Of a stretch of 64,000 nucleotides of DNA, positions 1 to 9,056 are shown piece by piece. The stretch is from Brevinematales bacterium. Lineage in GTDB: Bacteria > Spirochaetota > Brevinematia > DTOW01. The stretch is taken from positions 1 through 64,000 of the forward strand of contig JAOAHF010000002.1 of the NCBI GenBank assembly GCA_026415355.1, written 5' to 3'. A program made the position numbers and the translations under genes. Position 1 is the first letter of the stretch. Every line of letters begins with the position of its first letter. Under the pieces are notes generated by a model, which was not told the DNA's origin, did not search any database, and saw only the letters and a program-made list of their open reading frames with translations.

Positions 1-114
1 ATAATAGACATATCTCACATCATATAAATCAGTAGAGACAAAACTGTAAGACAAAATTGAAACTATTAGATGTACTTGAGAGTAACATAAAATTCGTCTA
101 GTCTGACAGTATTA

Positions 115-1278
115 CTACTTTGAGAACCCAACTCTCAGAATTTTAGCCGAGTAAAAAACATACCAACTTATAATTATTCCAAGTGGTATAGCAACCATAG
201 CAAGCCCCAAAAGAATATTCACTTGTATGTACGCAAGAGAAGAGGAAAGCACAACAACTACAGGCAAAAACCATTTACCAAATCTAAAAGCAAAAACAAT
301 AGATAAAATATCCGCCATGTAGAAATATCTATCATGCATCCTAGGCAAAAGATATGGTTCTATAAGAGCAAAAAGTAAAAACAAAACCAAAATCTGCTCA
401 CTCCAAAATTCCTTATAAATGGAGTAATTTAAAAAATAATACAAAACAAACAAAAATGTTATTAAAAAACTTACACCTAAACCTATGTAAAATATCGTAT
501 TATTAAATTCACTCTTCAGTGACTCAGGAATAAGTGTATATATGTTAGGAGCACCCAAAGTTAAATCAACATAAGTTTGTGTCTGACTAAAGTATATAAG
601 AACAAGATCTATTAAATCTCTTCCTGCAAACAAGGAAGGAATTATAGCTATTACGTAAGGTATCAAAATCAAAAAAGGATAAAACAAAAATCTCATATCT
701 TTATCGTGAACAAGTTTATTCAGAGTAATAATCGCTAAAGCAGGAATTATAAAAACAGTTTGCAACTTAAAAGCAAACGCTACTCCAATAGATGTATATG
801 CAAGCAAATACCTTTTTTCGATAAGTAACAAGACTCCAACTAGTACAAAAGTAGTATAAATTGAATCACTTTGAGCCCAATAAGAACTGTTCATAATAAC
901 AGTAGGCAGTGACAAAACCAATAAAAATGATAACTTTGACAAAACAGCATTAGATGTAAGTCTATAAACAACTCTTGAAACAAAAAATGAAAGCAAAATA
1001 TCAAATATTACAGATAACACTTTAACAGAGTATAAAGGAGGAAGAGGAATAAATGTAAGGATATAGATCAAATAGAGATAGGTAGGTGAATAATCTGAAA
1101 ACGACCTTGAAAAAGCACTGAATCCTTCGTTTTCAAGTGTCTGATACCACAATGAAATACAATTTTCGTAATCCCAAGAAACCATATCAAAGAATAAAAG
1201 CCTAAAGATAACTACTATATAGATCGCAATTAAAAAAAGCACATTATCTGTTAATTTAACATTAAACAAACCAATCAC
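115..1278 (-). CDS. Polytopic membrane glycosyltransferase (GT-C type)
   Basis: This 387-residue protein is almost wholly hydrophobic, with about nine or more membrane segments. It has the landmarks of GT-C mannosyltransferase-like enzymes that use lipid-linked sugars: acidic residues D31 and D36 in the first outer loop, an AQSD motif around residues 135-138, and an RMHDRYFY motif near residue 313 like the MHERY motif of dolichol/undecaprenyl-phosphate mannosyltransferases. It probably adds a sugar to a surface glycan, lipid or protein on the outer face of the inner membrane, but acceptor and sugar cannot be read from sequence. It is transcribed divergently from the next gene and its other neighbour lies outside the window. 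The family assignment is fairly firm and the substrate is unknown. Confidence 0.7.
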   Translation of the reverse strand: MIGLFNVKLTDNVLFLIAIYIVVIFRLLFFDMVSWDYENCISLWYQTLENEGFSAFSRSFSDYSPTYLYLIYILTFIPLPPLYSVKVLSVIFDILLSFFVSRVVYRLTSNAVLSKLSFLLVLSLPTVIMNSSYWAQSDSIYTTFVLVGVLLLIEKRYLLAYTSIGVAFAFKLQTVFIIPALAIITLNKLVHDKDMRFLFYPFLILIPYVIAIIPSLFAGRDLIDLVLIYFSQTQTYVDLTLGAPNIYTLIPESLKSEFNNTIFYIGLGVSFLITFLFVLYYFLNYSIYKEFWSEQILVLFLLFALIEPYLLPRMHDRYFYMADILSIVFAFRFGKWFLPVVVVLSSSLAYIQVNILLGLAMVAIPLGIIISWYVFYSAKILRVGFSK

Positions 1279-1494
1279 GGAAGAATTATGAATTCAAAAG
1301 GCAAACCTTTTAAACTTAAGGTTACACAAAATTAACCCAGAAACCTTCCATAACTAACTCACTAGTCCGTAAAAAACATCTAAAAAACTCAAAACTAAGA
1401 GACTTATAAGCATTTCATTTTGAAAAAGAATCACAATAAATTGTTTTTAGAGATACAATGTCAATAAAATTTACCTAAGTCGAAGGAGGTAATC

Positions 1495-2628
1495 ATGGTA
1501 GAGGTAAAAGTTTGTAACAACATAAACGAATTCATAAAGGTTCCCTTCTACATCCAAGGAGACGATCCTAACTGGGTTCCACCATTACTTATGGATATAA
1601 AGAGAAAATTAAACAGAAAAAAGTCTTCTTTCTTAAAACATAATGAAGCAGAATTCTTCATAGCATACAAAAATAATAATCCTGTAGGTAGAATAGCAAG
1701 TATACTAAACAATATACATAATCAAAGGTACAACAAAAAAGATGGTTTTTTTGGTTTTTTTGAGAGCATAAACGATCAAGAAGTAGCAAATGCTCTATTT
1801 GATAAAGCTGTAGAATGGTTAAGAAACAAAGGATTAAACACCATATACGGACCTGCTAATTACTCAACAAATGAAGAATGGGGATTACTAATTGAAGGAT
1901 TCGATACTCCTCCTTACATTATGATGCCACATAATCAAGATTACTATAAAAAACTTCTTGAAAACTATGGATTTAAAAAAGCAAAAGATTTGTACGCATG
2001 GTACTACGATACAACACTACCACTAGATGAAAAACTAATAAAACTTAAGGAAAAGATACTCAAAAGAACTAAATTCAAGATAAGAAATATAAATATCAAA
2101 GACATATGGAATGAAGTTGACAGAATAGTTGACATATACCACGACAGCTGGTCAGAAAACTTTTTTTTCATACCCTTAACTGAAGAAGATAAAATAGAAA
2201 TAGCAGAATTTCTAGTATCAATAGTTTATCCAGAATTAGTTATAATAGTAGAAAATGAAAATGGAGAGCCTGTAGCATTTTCTGCGGCAGTACATAACTT
2301 AAACGAAGTACTAATAAAATGCAGAAGTAAAAACTTAAACTTACTTTACATACAGCAACTACTATGCCTAGCTTGTAGATTATACCTAAAGCCTAAAAAT
2401 AAATTCAAAAGTGCTAGACTGCTACTAGCAGGTGTTAAAAAACAGTATAGAGGTCTCGGACTTGATCTACTACTATACATCACAAACTACGAAAACTCAA
2501 GAAAGATGGGTTATGAGTTTGGGGAATTATCCTGGACACTTGAAGACAATAGAATGATAAACGAAGGAATAGAAAAAATGGGTGGTAGAATACACAAAAT
2601 ATACAGGGTTTATTACAAAGATATATAA
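1495..2628 (+). CDS. BcerS-like GNAT-fold acetyltransferase
   Basis: The 377-residue soluble protein resembles the BcerS-like acyltransferase group, long proteins with a GNAT-type acetyltransferase fold of mostly unknown substrate. The N-terminus has the group's pattern of a short strand, a PNWVPP segment near residue 27 and PVGRI near residue 63. Around residues 118-130 is the YGPANYSTNEEWG stretch typical of the family, and the C-terminal part holds a GVKKQYRGLGLDLLLY acetyl-CoA-loop-like segment. A strong GGAGG ribosome site sits seven bases upstream of the ATG. It stands alone and runs into the convergent exported-protein gene with no gap. The family is probable; the acceptor molecule is unknown. 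Confidence 0.7.
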   Translation: MVEVKVCNNINEFIKVPFYIQGDDPNWVPPLLMDIKRKLNRKKSSFLKHNEAEFFIAYKNNNPVGRIASILNNIHNQRYNKKDGFFGFFESINDQEVANALFDKAVEWLRNKGLNTIYGPANYSTNEEWGLLIEGFDTPPYIMMPHNQDYYKKLLENYGFKKAKDLYAWYYDTTLPLDEKLIKLKEKILKRTKFKIRNINIKDIWNEVDRIVDIYHDSWSENFFFIPLTEEDKIEIAEFLVSIVYPELVIIVENENGEPVAFSAAVHNLNEVLIKCRSKNLNLLYIQQLLCLACRLYLKPKNKFKSARLLLAGVKKQYRGLGLDLLLYITNYENSRKMGYEFGELSWTLEDNRMINEGIEKMGGRIHKIYRVYYKDI

Positions 2629-3501
2629 TCAAAATACCATAGAAAGTCTTATAGATAAAACAGTCTTATTGTCTATAACATACAATTCTATAGGTACAGA
2701 AAACTCAAAATCGCGAATTAATGTTCTACTACTAATTCCTATCACAACAGCATAGCTACTAACAACTGAAAAATAACCACCAAGACCTACCCTTGCTCCA
2801 AACCAGTCAGAAAAATAATATAAAAAGTTATAAGTCCCAGCAACTCCCAATCCGAGTTTAGTAATAACAACACCAACCCCAAACTTTTCATAAAACTTTA
2901 TACTAAAATCAATACCATAATCAAAATAGTAGTTTAAAAAATCATAGCTACTACCCACATAAAAAGAAATCCTAAAGTTATTATTAGAATAATAAATATT
3001 CGTATCACTAACAGAAGTATAATTAGTTACATAAACAAAGTTTGTAACTACTACGCTAACCTCATTGGTAAGGGAATAATAATTAGTATAATAGTTAGTA
3101 AAGTAATTAGTTACAATAAAAAGACTTAAAGATTCTTTAGATAATTCCTTAACCTTAAAAGATTCCACAACAGTTTCTCCTAGAACAGTTCTAACTATAA
3201 CTCCATCTTTTGTTCTACCCACCTCAACTCCTTTGATACTCCTACCATCCATCTGTACCTCAACTACCTTTTCTGATATGAACTCTATAACAGCTATATT
3301 CCCCTCACTAAAATTAAGAATTCTACCATCATATGTCTTAAACGAAACTACTCCCCCTTTCTTTGAAAGCAACTTACCTTTAAATACTTCATTATTTTTC
3401 AGTATTAAAACATCAGAGAAAGCAGCATAACTAAATAAAAACAAACTAATCAGAATACTTAATTTTCTCAATATCTTTCTTGCTAAAACTTTTCCTTCCA
3501 T
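2629..3501 (-). CDS. Exported outer-membrane beta-barrel-like protein with TNY repeats
   Basis: The 290-residue product begins with a signal peptide (basic residues 9-13, hydrophobic 14-29). Residues 31-76 and about 82-118 are two related strand-rich modules of the form EVFKGKL...GGVVSFKT..GRILNF. Residues 131-172 are low-complexity, built from TNY/TNYY/TNF units. Residues 177-290 alternate aromatic and polar residues and end in Phe, as outer-membrane barrels do. It is the third gene of the sigma/anti-sigma operon and its start overlaps the anti-sigma gene by 56 bases. It is therefore probably an envelope protein tied to the stress response sensed by that pair. The ATG used here has an AGGA immediately before it; an in-frame TTG at codon 11 is an alternative. 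Function is otherwise unknown. Confidence 0.6.
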   Translation of the reverse strand: MEGKVLARKILRKLSILISLFLFSYAAFSDVLILKNNEVFKGKLLSKKGGVVSFKTYDGRILNFSEGNIAVIEFISEKVVEVQMDGRSIKGVEVGRTKDGVIVRTVLGETVVESFKVKELSKESLSLFIVTNYFTNYYTNYYSLTNEVSVVVTNFVYVTNYTSVSDTNIYYSNNNFRISFYVGSSYDFLNYYFDYGIDFSIKFYEKFGVGVVITKLGLGVAGTYNFLYYFSDWFGARVGLGGYFSVVSSYAVVIGISSRTLIRDFEFSVPIELYVIDNKTVLSIRLSMVF

Positions 3502-4216
3502 TCCTAGTTTCGAAAATTATAAAGTTGTCTTTTATTTCTATCAAATTACCCTCAAAAACTTCGCCACTCTTCAAATATATTTTATTTTGGTATAAACTTC
3601 CAGTGCTTTTTTCTAGCTCTTCACCATTAACCCAAACCTTGCCATTATCAATAAGAATTTTAACCTCACTTGCTTGAAACTTATAGACGATCCCTCCTAT
3701 CTTCAAAACAACTTCATTAAAATTTGAAGAAGGAATAAGCGCAAGATTCCCTTCAAAACCATCAGGAAGAGATATGATCAAAGAAGTACCATTCGAAGAA
3801 AGACTAACTTTATCAAGCAAAGACTTCTCACTCACATTACCTAATTCCAATAGACTACCAGCATATTTATAACTGTAAGTACTATTCAAGATATTAGAAG
3901 TAACTATGAACATTGTAAAAATAATAAGGACCACAGTCATACCTGAAAGTACTATAGAGAACAATCCCAACCTAGAGTTTAAAGATACATTTTCAGGATA
4001 CTTATCATCCTCATCTATCAAAGCCATCTTCTTAAACTGATAGAATTTTTCAAAAACTCTTGACCTAACATTACTTTCTATAGCCTCTATAGCTCTTTCA
4101 TCGACCTCATAGTTAAATGAATCGTACAAACTTTGACAATATTTACAATTTATGATATGACTCAAATCATTATCATCAAGCCCCAAAATCATCTTCTCTA
4201 TATCAACATGCCTCAT
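3446..4216 (-). CDS. Zinc-binding transmembrane anti-sigma factor
   Basis: This 256-residue protein sits two bases after the ECF sigma gene, with AGGAGG in the sigma gene's 3' end as its ribosome site. Residues 20-27 carry Hx3Cx2C (H20, C24, C27), the ZAS signature of anti-sigma domains that hold ECF factors inactive. One membrane segment spans about residues 85-107. The remainder should be periplasmic. Residues 214-256 form a GEVFEGNL...FETRNGRKSF module clearly similar to residues 31-76 of the exported protein encoded immediately downstream. The arrangement suggests an envelope-stress switch in which the sigma factor is released when the periplasmic domain senses a signal. The anti-sigma role is well supported by motif and context; the signal is unknown. 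Confidence 0.8.
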   Translation of the reverse strand: MRHVDIEKMILGLDDNDLSHIINCKYCQSLYDSFNYEVDERAIEAIESNVRSRVFEKFYQFKKMALIDEDDKYPENVSLNSRLGLFSIVLSGMTVVLIIFTMFIVTSNILNSTYSYKYAGSLLELGNVSEKSLLDKVSLSSNGTSLIISLPDGFEGNLALIPSSNFNEVVLKIGGIVYKFQASEVKILIDNGKVWVNGEELEKSTGSLYQNKIYLKSGEVFEGNLIEIKDNFIIFETRNGRKSFSKKDIEKIKYSD

Positions 4217-4218
4217 AC

Positions 4219-4731
4219 TTAACCTCCTGAAATTTTTGATTTTATTTCACTTATTACTCTCTTCAAAACTCTCTTGACAGTCCTCACACTACAACCCTCA
4301 AATTCAGCAATTTCTTCTATCTTGTATCCCTCGAGTCTAAAAATTATCATTTCCTTATCCCTATCTGGAAGAGAATCTATTATATCCATGATTTGTTCTT
4401 TCATGCTTTCACTATCATCATTATAACTAAAACTCTGGGTAATCTCTTCAAACATCTTTCTATCTCTTTTCTCTTTTCTCTTTCTATCCCTTATTATGTT
4501 GATTGCAGTTTTAAAAAGAAAACTTTTAAAGCTACCTCTGGGTGAGTATCTTTTGATGTTCTCCAAGAGTTTTACAAAAGTCTCTTGTACAACATCAACA
4601 GACATATCGACATCTCTAGTATATCTATAAACAAATTTTATGAGTAGTTTACTATACTTATTATAAAGCTCATTAAACGATTCTTCATCACCACATATTA
4701 TCCTGTATATCAACTCTGCTTCTGTATCCAT
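4219..4731 (-). CDS. ECF-family RNA polymerase sigma factor
   Basis: From the preferred ATG the product is 170 residues. Region 2 is seen in GDEESFNELYNKYSKLL and DVVQETFVKLL, and region 4 in SLPDRDKEMIIFRLEGYKIEEIAEFEGCSVRT, a helix-turn-helix for the -35 element. There is no region 1.1 or 3, as expected for extracytoplasmic-function factors. An in-frame ATG at 4788 would add 19 hydrophobic/aromatic residues not typical of the family, so the start at 4731 is favoured, although neither has a clear Shine-Dalgarno. It heads the sigma/anti-sigma/outer-membrane-protein operon and probably autoregulates it. The regulon is unknown. Confidence 0.85.
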   Translation of the reverse strand: MDTEAELIYRIICGDEESFNELYNKYSKLLIKFVYRYTRDVDMSVDVVQETFVKLLENIKRYSPRGSFKSFLFKTAINIIRDRKRKEKRDRKMFEEITQSFSYNDDSESMKEQIMDIIDSLPDRDKEMIIFRLEGYKIEEIAEFEGCSVRTVKRVLKRVISEIKSKISGG

Positions 4732-4907
4732 ATACTGATATGGTAAAGGAAAATAATAATATCTTAACACATAATTAAAACGAGTCATAAAATCAAAAAG
4801 TGTCAGAAAGAAAATCCAGAAACCATCAAAAACTTTTAAAACACCAGGACACTAAACCATAATAAAGTTTTACAATAAATCTCGCACTCTACACCAGGTA
4901 ACAAAAA

Positions 4908-5612
4908 CTAAAGTATTTTATCGTTAACATCATACACTATTGGTTCTTTCAACGTATCAAAAGAGATTTCACCATTAGCAATAAGAGAAAGTGTTTTTAC
5001 AAGTATTTGATGTTCTTTTTCTAGCACTCTTTTAGCTAATGTGTCCGGAGTATCATCAGGAAATACCTTAACTTTTGCTTGCATGATAATCTTACCACCA
5101 TCAACTATATCATTAGCAAAATGAACCGTACAACCATGTATCTTTTCACCAGCTTCCAAAACTCTTGTATGTGTTTCAAGTCCTGGATACTTAGGTAGAA
5201 GAGAAGGATGGATATTTATTACTCTATTTTTAAACGAAGATAATAAAGGCTCCTTTACTATTCTCATAAATCCCGCCATAACAACTATATCAACACAATA
5301 CTTCCTCAAAACCCTTACATATTCCCACTCTCTATCAGTTTCAAATTTAGTTTTGTACTTACCTGGGTATATATACAAAGATTTAATTCCATAACTTCTA
5401 GCAACTTCAAGTCCTCTTGCTGAAGGATTATCACTTATAACAATAACAACTTTTCCGTTTATTCTACCTTCTCTACAGCTCTTTATTATTGCTTCCATAT
5501 TTGAACCACGACCCGATATTAATATTCCTATTCTAAGCTTATCTCTTTTGTTAAGCAACCAAAGTATAAATCTTCTCAACCTAATAAAAAGACACACCAT
5601 ACTAAAAAACAC
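4908..5612 (-). CDS. purN: Phosphoribosylglycinamide formyltransferase PurN
   Basis: PurN transfers a formyl group from 10-formyl-tetrahydrofolate to GAR in purine synthesis. The sequence shows the ISGRGSNMEAI phosphate-binding segment, the catalytic NIHPSLLPKYPG stretch (Asn and His) and the D of HFANDIVDGGKII, all at family spacing. The open frame is 234 residues, about 25 longer than usual: the extra N-terminal residues are hydrophobic and basic and overlap the end of the upstream SDR gene by 11 bases. In-frame TTG codons near residues 12 and 19 would give a normal-length protein, so the true start may be downstream of 5612. No other pur gene is nearby. Confidence 0.92.
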   Translation of the reverse strand: MFFSMVCLFIRLRRFILWLLNKRDKLRIGILISGRGSNMEAIIKSCREGRINGKVVIVISDNPSARGLEVARSYGIKSLYIYPGKYKTKFETDREWEYVRVLRKYCVDIVVMAGFMRIVKEPLLSSFKNRVINIHPSLLPKYPGLETHTRVLEAGEKIHGCTVHFANDIVDGGKIIMQAKVKVFPDDTPDTLAKRVLEKEHQILVKTLSLIANGEISFDTLKEPIVYDVNDKIL

Positions 5613-6378
5613 CCCTTATAAACCCACCATCAACCTGAATACTAGCACCATTTATATAACTAGCCTTCTCTGAACACAAAAATACAACAAACTCAGATAT
5701 CTCCTCAACACTACCAAACCTTCCAAGAGGTATTGAAGACTCTATTTCCTTCTTAACCTCTTCAAAACTTTTGTTTTGTTTTTTACTCCTATTCTCAATA
5801 AGCTTTATAGCTCTATCTGTATAGATATTACCAGTACATATTACATTGAATGTTATATTATCTTTCTTAATAGTTCTTGAAAGAGACTTCGAAAAAGCAT
5901 TCAAACCAGAGCGAAAAACATTAGATAGCATAAGTCCCTCTATAGGCTCTTTCACAGCCATAGACGTCATATACACAATTCTACCCCAACCTTTATCTAA
6001 CATTTTCGGTAAAAAATACCTTGTAAGCCTAACAGCAGACATAAGTATAAGTTCAAATGCGTAATACCAATCTTCACAACTCACATCAAAAAAATCTCCT
6101 GGCTTTGGTCCACCAGTATTAAAAACAAATATATCTACCTCTCCAACAGACTTATAAAGATTTTCAACATCTGACGACTTAGAAAGATCGCAAACAACAG
6201 AAGTTACATCTATACCAATATCCCTAAACTCTCTTTCAGCAGCAATTAGATTATTTTTGTTACTCGAAGATATGATCACTTTAGCTCCCTCAAGCCCTAA
6301 AGCTTTCGCTATTCCCTTACCAATACCTTTACTACTTGCGGTAACTAAAGCTTTCTTACCTTTTATACCTAACTCCAT
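5602..6378 (-). CDS. Short-chain dehydrogenase/reductase-like protein, atypical active site
   Basis: This 258-residue Rossmann-fold protein resembles the BKR-like SDR group near FabG. The cofactor loop is TASSKGIG (residues 13-20) instead of the usual TGxxxGxG, and NTGGP (87-91) replaces NNAG. Ser139 of the triad is present. The YxxxK pair is not: S152 occupies the Tyr position and R156 the Lys position (SNVFRSG). The C-terminal INGASIQVDGG is normal. Such proteins may bind NAD(P) but need not be ordinary reductases. The ATG at 6378 matches the family start (MELGIKGK); an upstream TTG at 6414 is possible. The gene overlaps purN slightly and may be cotranscribed with it. Confidence 0.75.
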   Translation of the reverse strand: MELGIKGKKALVTASSKGIGKGIAKALGLEGAKVIISSSNKNNLIAAEREFRDIGIDVTSVVCDLSKSSDVENLYKSVGEVDIFVFNTGGPKPGDFFDVSCEDWYYAFELILMSAVRLTRYFLPKMLDKGWGRIVYMTSMAVKEPIEGLMLSNVFRSGLNAFSKSLSRTIKKDNITFNVICTGNIYTDRAIKLIENRSKKQNKSFEEVKKEIESSIPLGRFGSVEEISEFVVFLCSEKASYINGASIQVDGGFIRGVF

Positions 6379-6617
6379 AAGGAAATTATTTAAATAAAAT
6401 ATCTCCTTATTCAAACTGAATTCTTACCAAACCCATTAAAACAACCATTACTATCACAAAGCTTACTAGTAAGATATTAATTAGTAAAAATCTACAAAAA
6501 CTTCATTTAATAATACACATTATTGGTGTAATAGATAATCTTGTTAGAATTAGAGACAATTCTTCTGCCCTATTCTTATCAAGAGTCTATTACAAAAATT
6601 TTATATAAGGGGGTCTT

Positions 6618-7124
6618 ATGAGATATTTTATATTAATATTAACCATTTTGGGACTATTAAAAATCTCTTCAGTAAACTGCTTCTCTTTAACTCTAAAAGA
6701 GCTAGATACAATAATCAGTACACTAAAATTAGATGGATACAAATTCATATCAAGGATTTCAGAAAAAGCTTAGAGAATAGAATACACTGTGGGAAAAGAA
6801 AAAAATGAATTTACTATTGAGTTAGGTCCCGAAACTGGTGATGAAGAACTTGATATAATATACATGTTTACAGTACTCAAAGAATATAAAGAAATAACTT
6901 CTCAAAACCTTAAAGAACTTATGTTCTTTTTGAAATCCAACAGCTCTTCTTTAGAAAGCGGTTTTTTCTCAATGTACACATACAATAACAAATGGTATTT
7001 GCTGTATAACTTATCGTTCAGAAGATCATCGTTTACACAAAGCAAATTCAAAGCAATGTTACTAATATCGACATTTCTCTTAAGCACTTATAAAGACTTG
7101 ATAAGAAAAGGTAACTACGATTAA
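6618..7124 (+). pseudogene. Exported YbjN-like small protein interrupted by an in-frame TAG
   Basis: An ATG at 6618 with a GGGGG-type ribosome site six bases upstream opens a frame encoding a signal peptide and the start of a mature domain (51 codons). It stops at TAG 6771-6773. The same frame continues open for another 116 codons to a TAA at 7122, so the two parts look like one gene of about 168 codons with a nonsense mutation (CAG to TAG is one change away). The second half has the length and strand/helix pattern of YbjN or type III-chaperone-like domains and resembles the next gene in layout. A GTG at 6789 could in principle restart translation, but no ribosome site is evident. The family call is weak; the interruption is read directly. 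Confidence 0.65.
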
Positions 7125-7135
7125 GGAGGTACTTT

Positions 7136-7591
7136 ATGAGAAAACATATATTTATATTTCTTTTGACTATCACGGTAGTACTAACCGGATATTCTAACGA
7201 CGAAAAAACTCTCAATCTAATCAATAGGATACTAATAGGATACAATGGAAGTAAGTATATTTTCCAAAAGCAAATTTCCACAAACTCTTGGGTAGTTCAG
7301 CATAACTACAACACTGTTTTTATACTAGCTTACCCTATGTATGTTAGCGCTATAGATTTTATAGAGGTCTACAACGACATAAGCACAGAAAAACTTTCAA
7401 AGGCACTCCTAAATAGCGGGTATTACGACAGTGAATATAACGAATATGGTGTCTTCTCCATAATGCAAAGTGAAGGTAAATATGTTCTTATCTACCTAGT
7501 AAAAATCGATCCCAATGATATAAGTACAAAAACACTAATCCATGCAATCCATAGGGTATCTGAAGCAATAACTAAATACAAAGGTTTTTAA
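7136..7591 (+). CDS. Small exported YbjN-like protein
   Basis: The 151-residue product has a cleavable signal peptide (hydrophobic residues 5-17) and a mature domain of alternating strands and amphipathic helices resembling the YbjN/type III-chaperone-like fold. AGGAGG lies five bases before the ATG, eleven bases after the interrupted gene upstream. The two genes match in organisation (signal peptide plus one domain of similar size) and are probably diverged paralogues in one operon. There is no lipobox cysteine, so it should be free in the periplasm or secreted. Function is unknown. Confidence 0.55.
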   Translation: MRKHIFIFLLTITVVLTGYSNDEKTLNLINRILIGYNGSKYIFQKQISTNSWVVQHNYNTVFILAYPMYVSAIDFIEVYNDISTEKLSKALLNSGYYDSEYNEYGVFSIMQSEGKYVLIYLVKIDPNDISTKTLIHAIHRVSEAITKYKGF

Positions 7592-7655
7592 AATATTTAT
7601 AAGGTAACCTGCAAAAGGGAAGGAGGTTAGAAAAGTAATAGAAATGTACTATAAT

Positions 7656-7688
7656 ACTCTAGATGCTTATGAATAAATCAACTAGAGT
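7656..7688. terminator. Possible hairpin at the dgt 3' end
   Basis: ACTCTAG (7656-7662) and CTAGAGT (7682-7688) form a 7-bp stem with a 19-base loop. It straddles the dgt stop codon between two convergent genes. It lacks a good U-tract on either strand, so it is only a weak terminator candidate. Confidence 0.3.
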
Positions 7689-8924
7689 GTTGGGATCAAA
7701 TAGTTCTTTATAAGTTTTGATAGCAAAGTTATCAGTCATACCTGCAATATACCATGTAGCAAGCCTATGTCTCCATTCATCATCACTACTCGCAGAAAAG
7801 TAATCCCAATACTCTTGGTACTCTCTTGGATAGAGATTTCGCGAATTCTTATCTGAAAATACCTCATATAGCTTTTCTATTATCATTTCACACTTCTTCC
7901 TAGTCCTCAGTATATTTTTGCTTCTATATATAAGCTCATCTTCCAAAGCTCTCATAACCAAGTTTTTGTTCCTAGTAGATTCTTTTACTTGAAGCTTATA
8001 ACTGTACCTACTCTCTTTGTCATCAATCCTAACAAGATTAGTATTCACGACAAACTCATTTATAAGTTTTGATGTAGTAGCTTTTAGTTTCTTCTTTCTT
8101 TCAACTTCTGAAGCTGAATCTTCTATATCCTCTATCATCCTCTTTATTTTTAGAAATATCTTCTCAACTTCGTTAATAGGCACTCTACCACTAAGTCTTC
8201 GAATTATCCTATCAAGTAAAATGTCATTTAGAAGATGCGATCTTAGGAGTCCACTTTTTATACCATCTTCAAAGTCATGCACTGAATAAGCAGAAGTATC
8301 AGCCCAATTTACAATCTGAGATTCTATGCTTCTTTTATACTCTACCGGTTTATCTTGATTCCAATTAGGATCTATCCAGTCTATAGTCTTTTTGAAAAGT
8401 TGATACTCATATAGAAACTTAGGACTTTTATCTTTAGTTGATTTGTACTTTAAAAGTCCATCCAATGTTGATCTTGTTAGATTAAGTCCTTTGTTTTCAT
8501 CCAGATTCTTACCAATTATTTTTATTTCAAGAAATGCTAGTATAACAATATTATGGGCATTAGCATCAAATCCTTCAAATTTGTTAAGCTCGTTCAATTT
8601 ACTCTCACCTGTATGCCCAAATGGAGGATGTCCAATATCATGAGCCAGAGATATAGCTTCAAGTAAATCAGTATCTATTCCATGTCTTATTCCTATTGAC
8701 TTAGCTATTTGAGCAACTTCAATCGAATGCGTAAGTCGTGTTCTATAAAAATCCATAAGACCAGCACCATAAACCTGAGTCTTTGCTTGAAGTCTTCTAA
8801 ACGCACTACTATGTATTATTCTATCTCTATCAATTTCAAAATCAGTTCTCTTATCTCCACGTTTACGTTTTTCGGCCAGCATTCTATCTTTATCAAAAGA
8901 CAAATATCTAACTCTAAACCTCAT
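7659..8924 (-). CDS. dgt: Deoxyguanosinetriphosphate triphosphohydrolase-like HD protein
   Basis: The 421-residue protein matches dGTPase-family HD hydrolases, which cleave dNTPs to deoxynucleoside and triphosphate. Visible features are IIHSSAFRRLQAKTQV near residues 36-51, the HD metal site with H66 (RLTHSIEV) and H95-D96 (LAHDIGHPPFGHTGE), and a later VHDFEDG. The C-terminal ANILRTRKK-like and WYIAGMTDNFA regions are also typical. Its size is close to that of the shorter bacterial dGTPase-like class. It is a lone gene, divergent from aspS, and would act in nucleotide pool control. The exact dNTP preference cannot be read. Confidence 0.87.
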   Translation of the reverse strand: MRFRVRYLSFDKDRMLAEKRKRGDKRTDFEIDRDRIIHSSAFRRLQAKTQVYGAGLMDFYRTRLTHSIEVAQIAKSIGIRHGIDTDLLEAISLAHDIGHPPFGHTGESKLNELNKFEGFDANAHNIVILAFLEIKIIGKNLDENKGLNLTRSTLDGLLKYKSTKDKSPKFLYEYQLFKKTIDWIDPNWNQDKPVEYKRSIESQIVNWADTSAYSVHDFEDGIKSGLLRSHLLNDILLDRIIRRLSGRVPINEVEKIFLKIKRMIEDIEDSASEVERKKKLKATTSKLINEFVVNTNLVRIDDKESRYSYKLQVKESTRNKNLVMRALEDELIYRSKNILRTRKKCEMIIEKLYEVFSDKNSRNLYPREYQEYWDYFSASSDDEWRHRLATWYIAGMTDNFAIKTYKELFDPNTLVDLFISI

Positions 8925-9056
8925 ACCACTCGTATTATAACTCTACTACAAAATGAGCTACAAACTCTGAATAACAACCAAAAGTAATATTAAGAATACC
9001 CTTCACTACCAAACAAAATTCAAAACAGGAATAAGTTTAAAGACAATCTATATATT

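Noticed and set aside
7612-7680. GGAAGGAGGTTAG followed by a ten-codon frame before the dgt end
   Set aside because: The following frame is only ten codons and overlaps the end of dgt, so the purine run alone does not support a gene.
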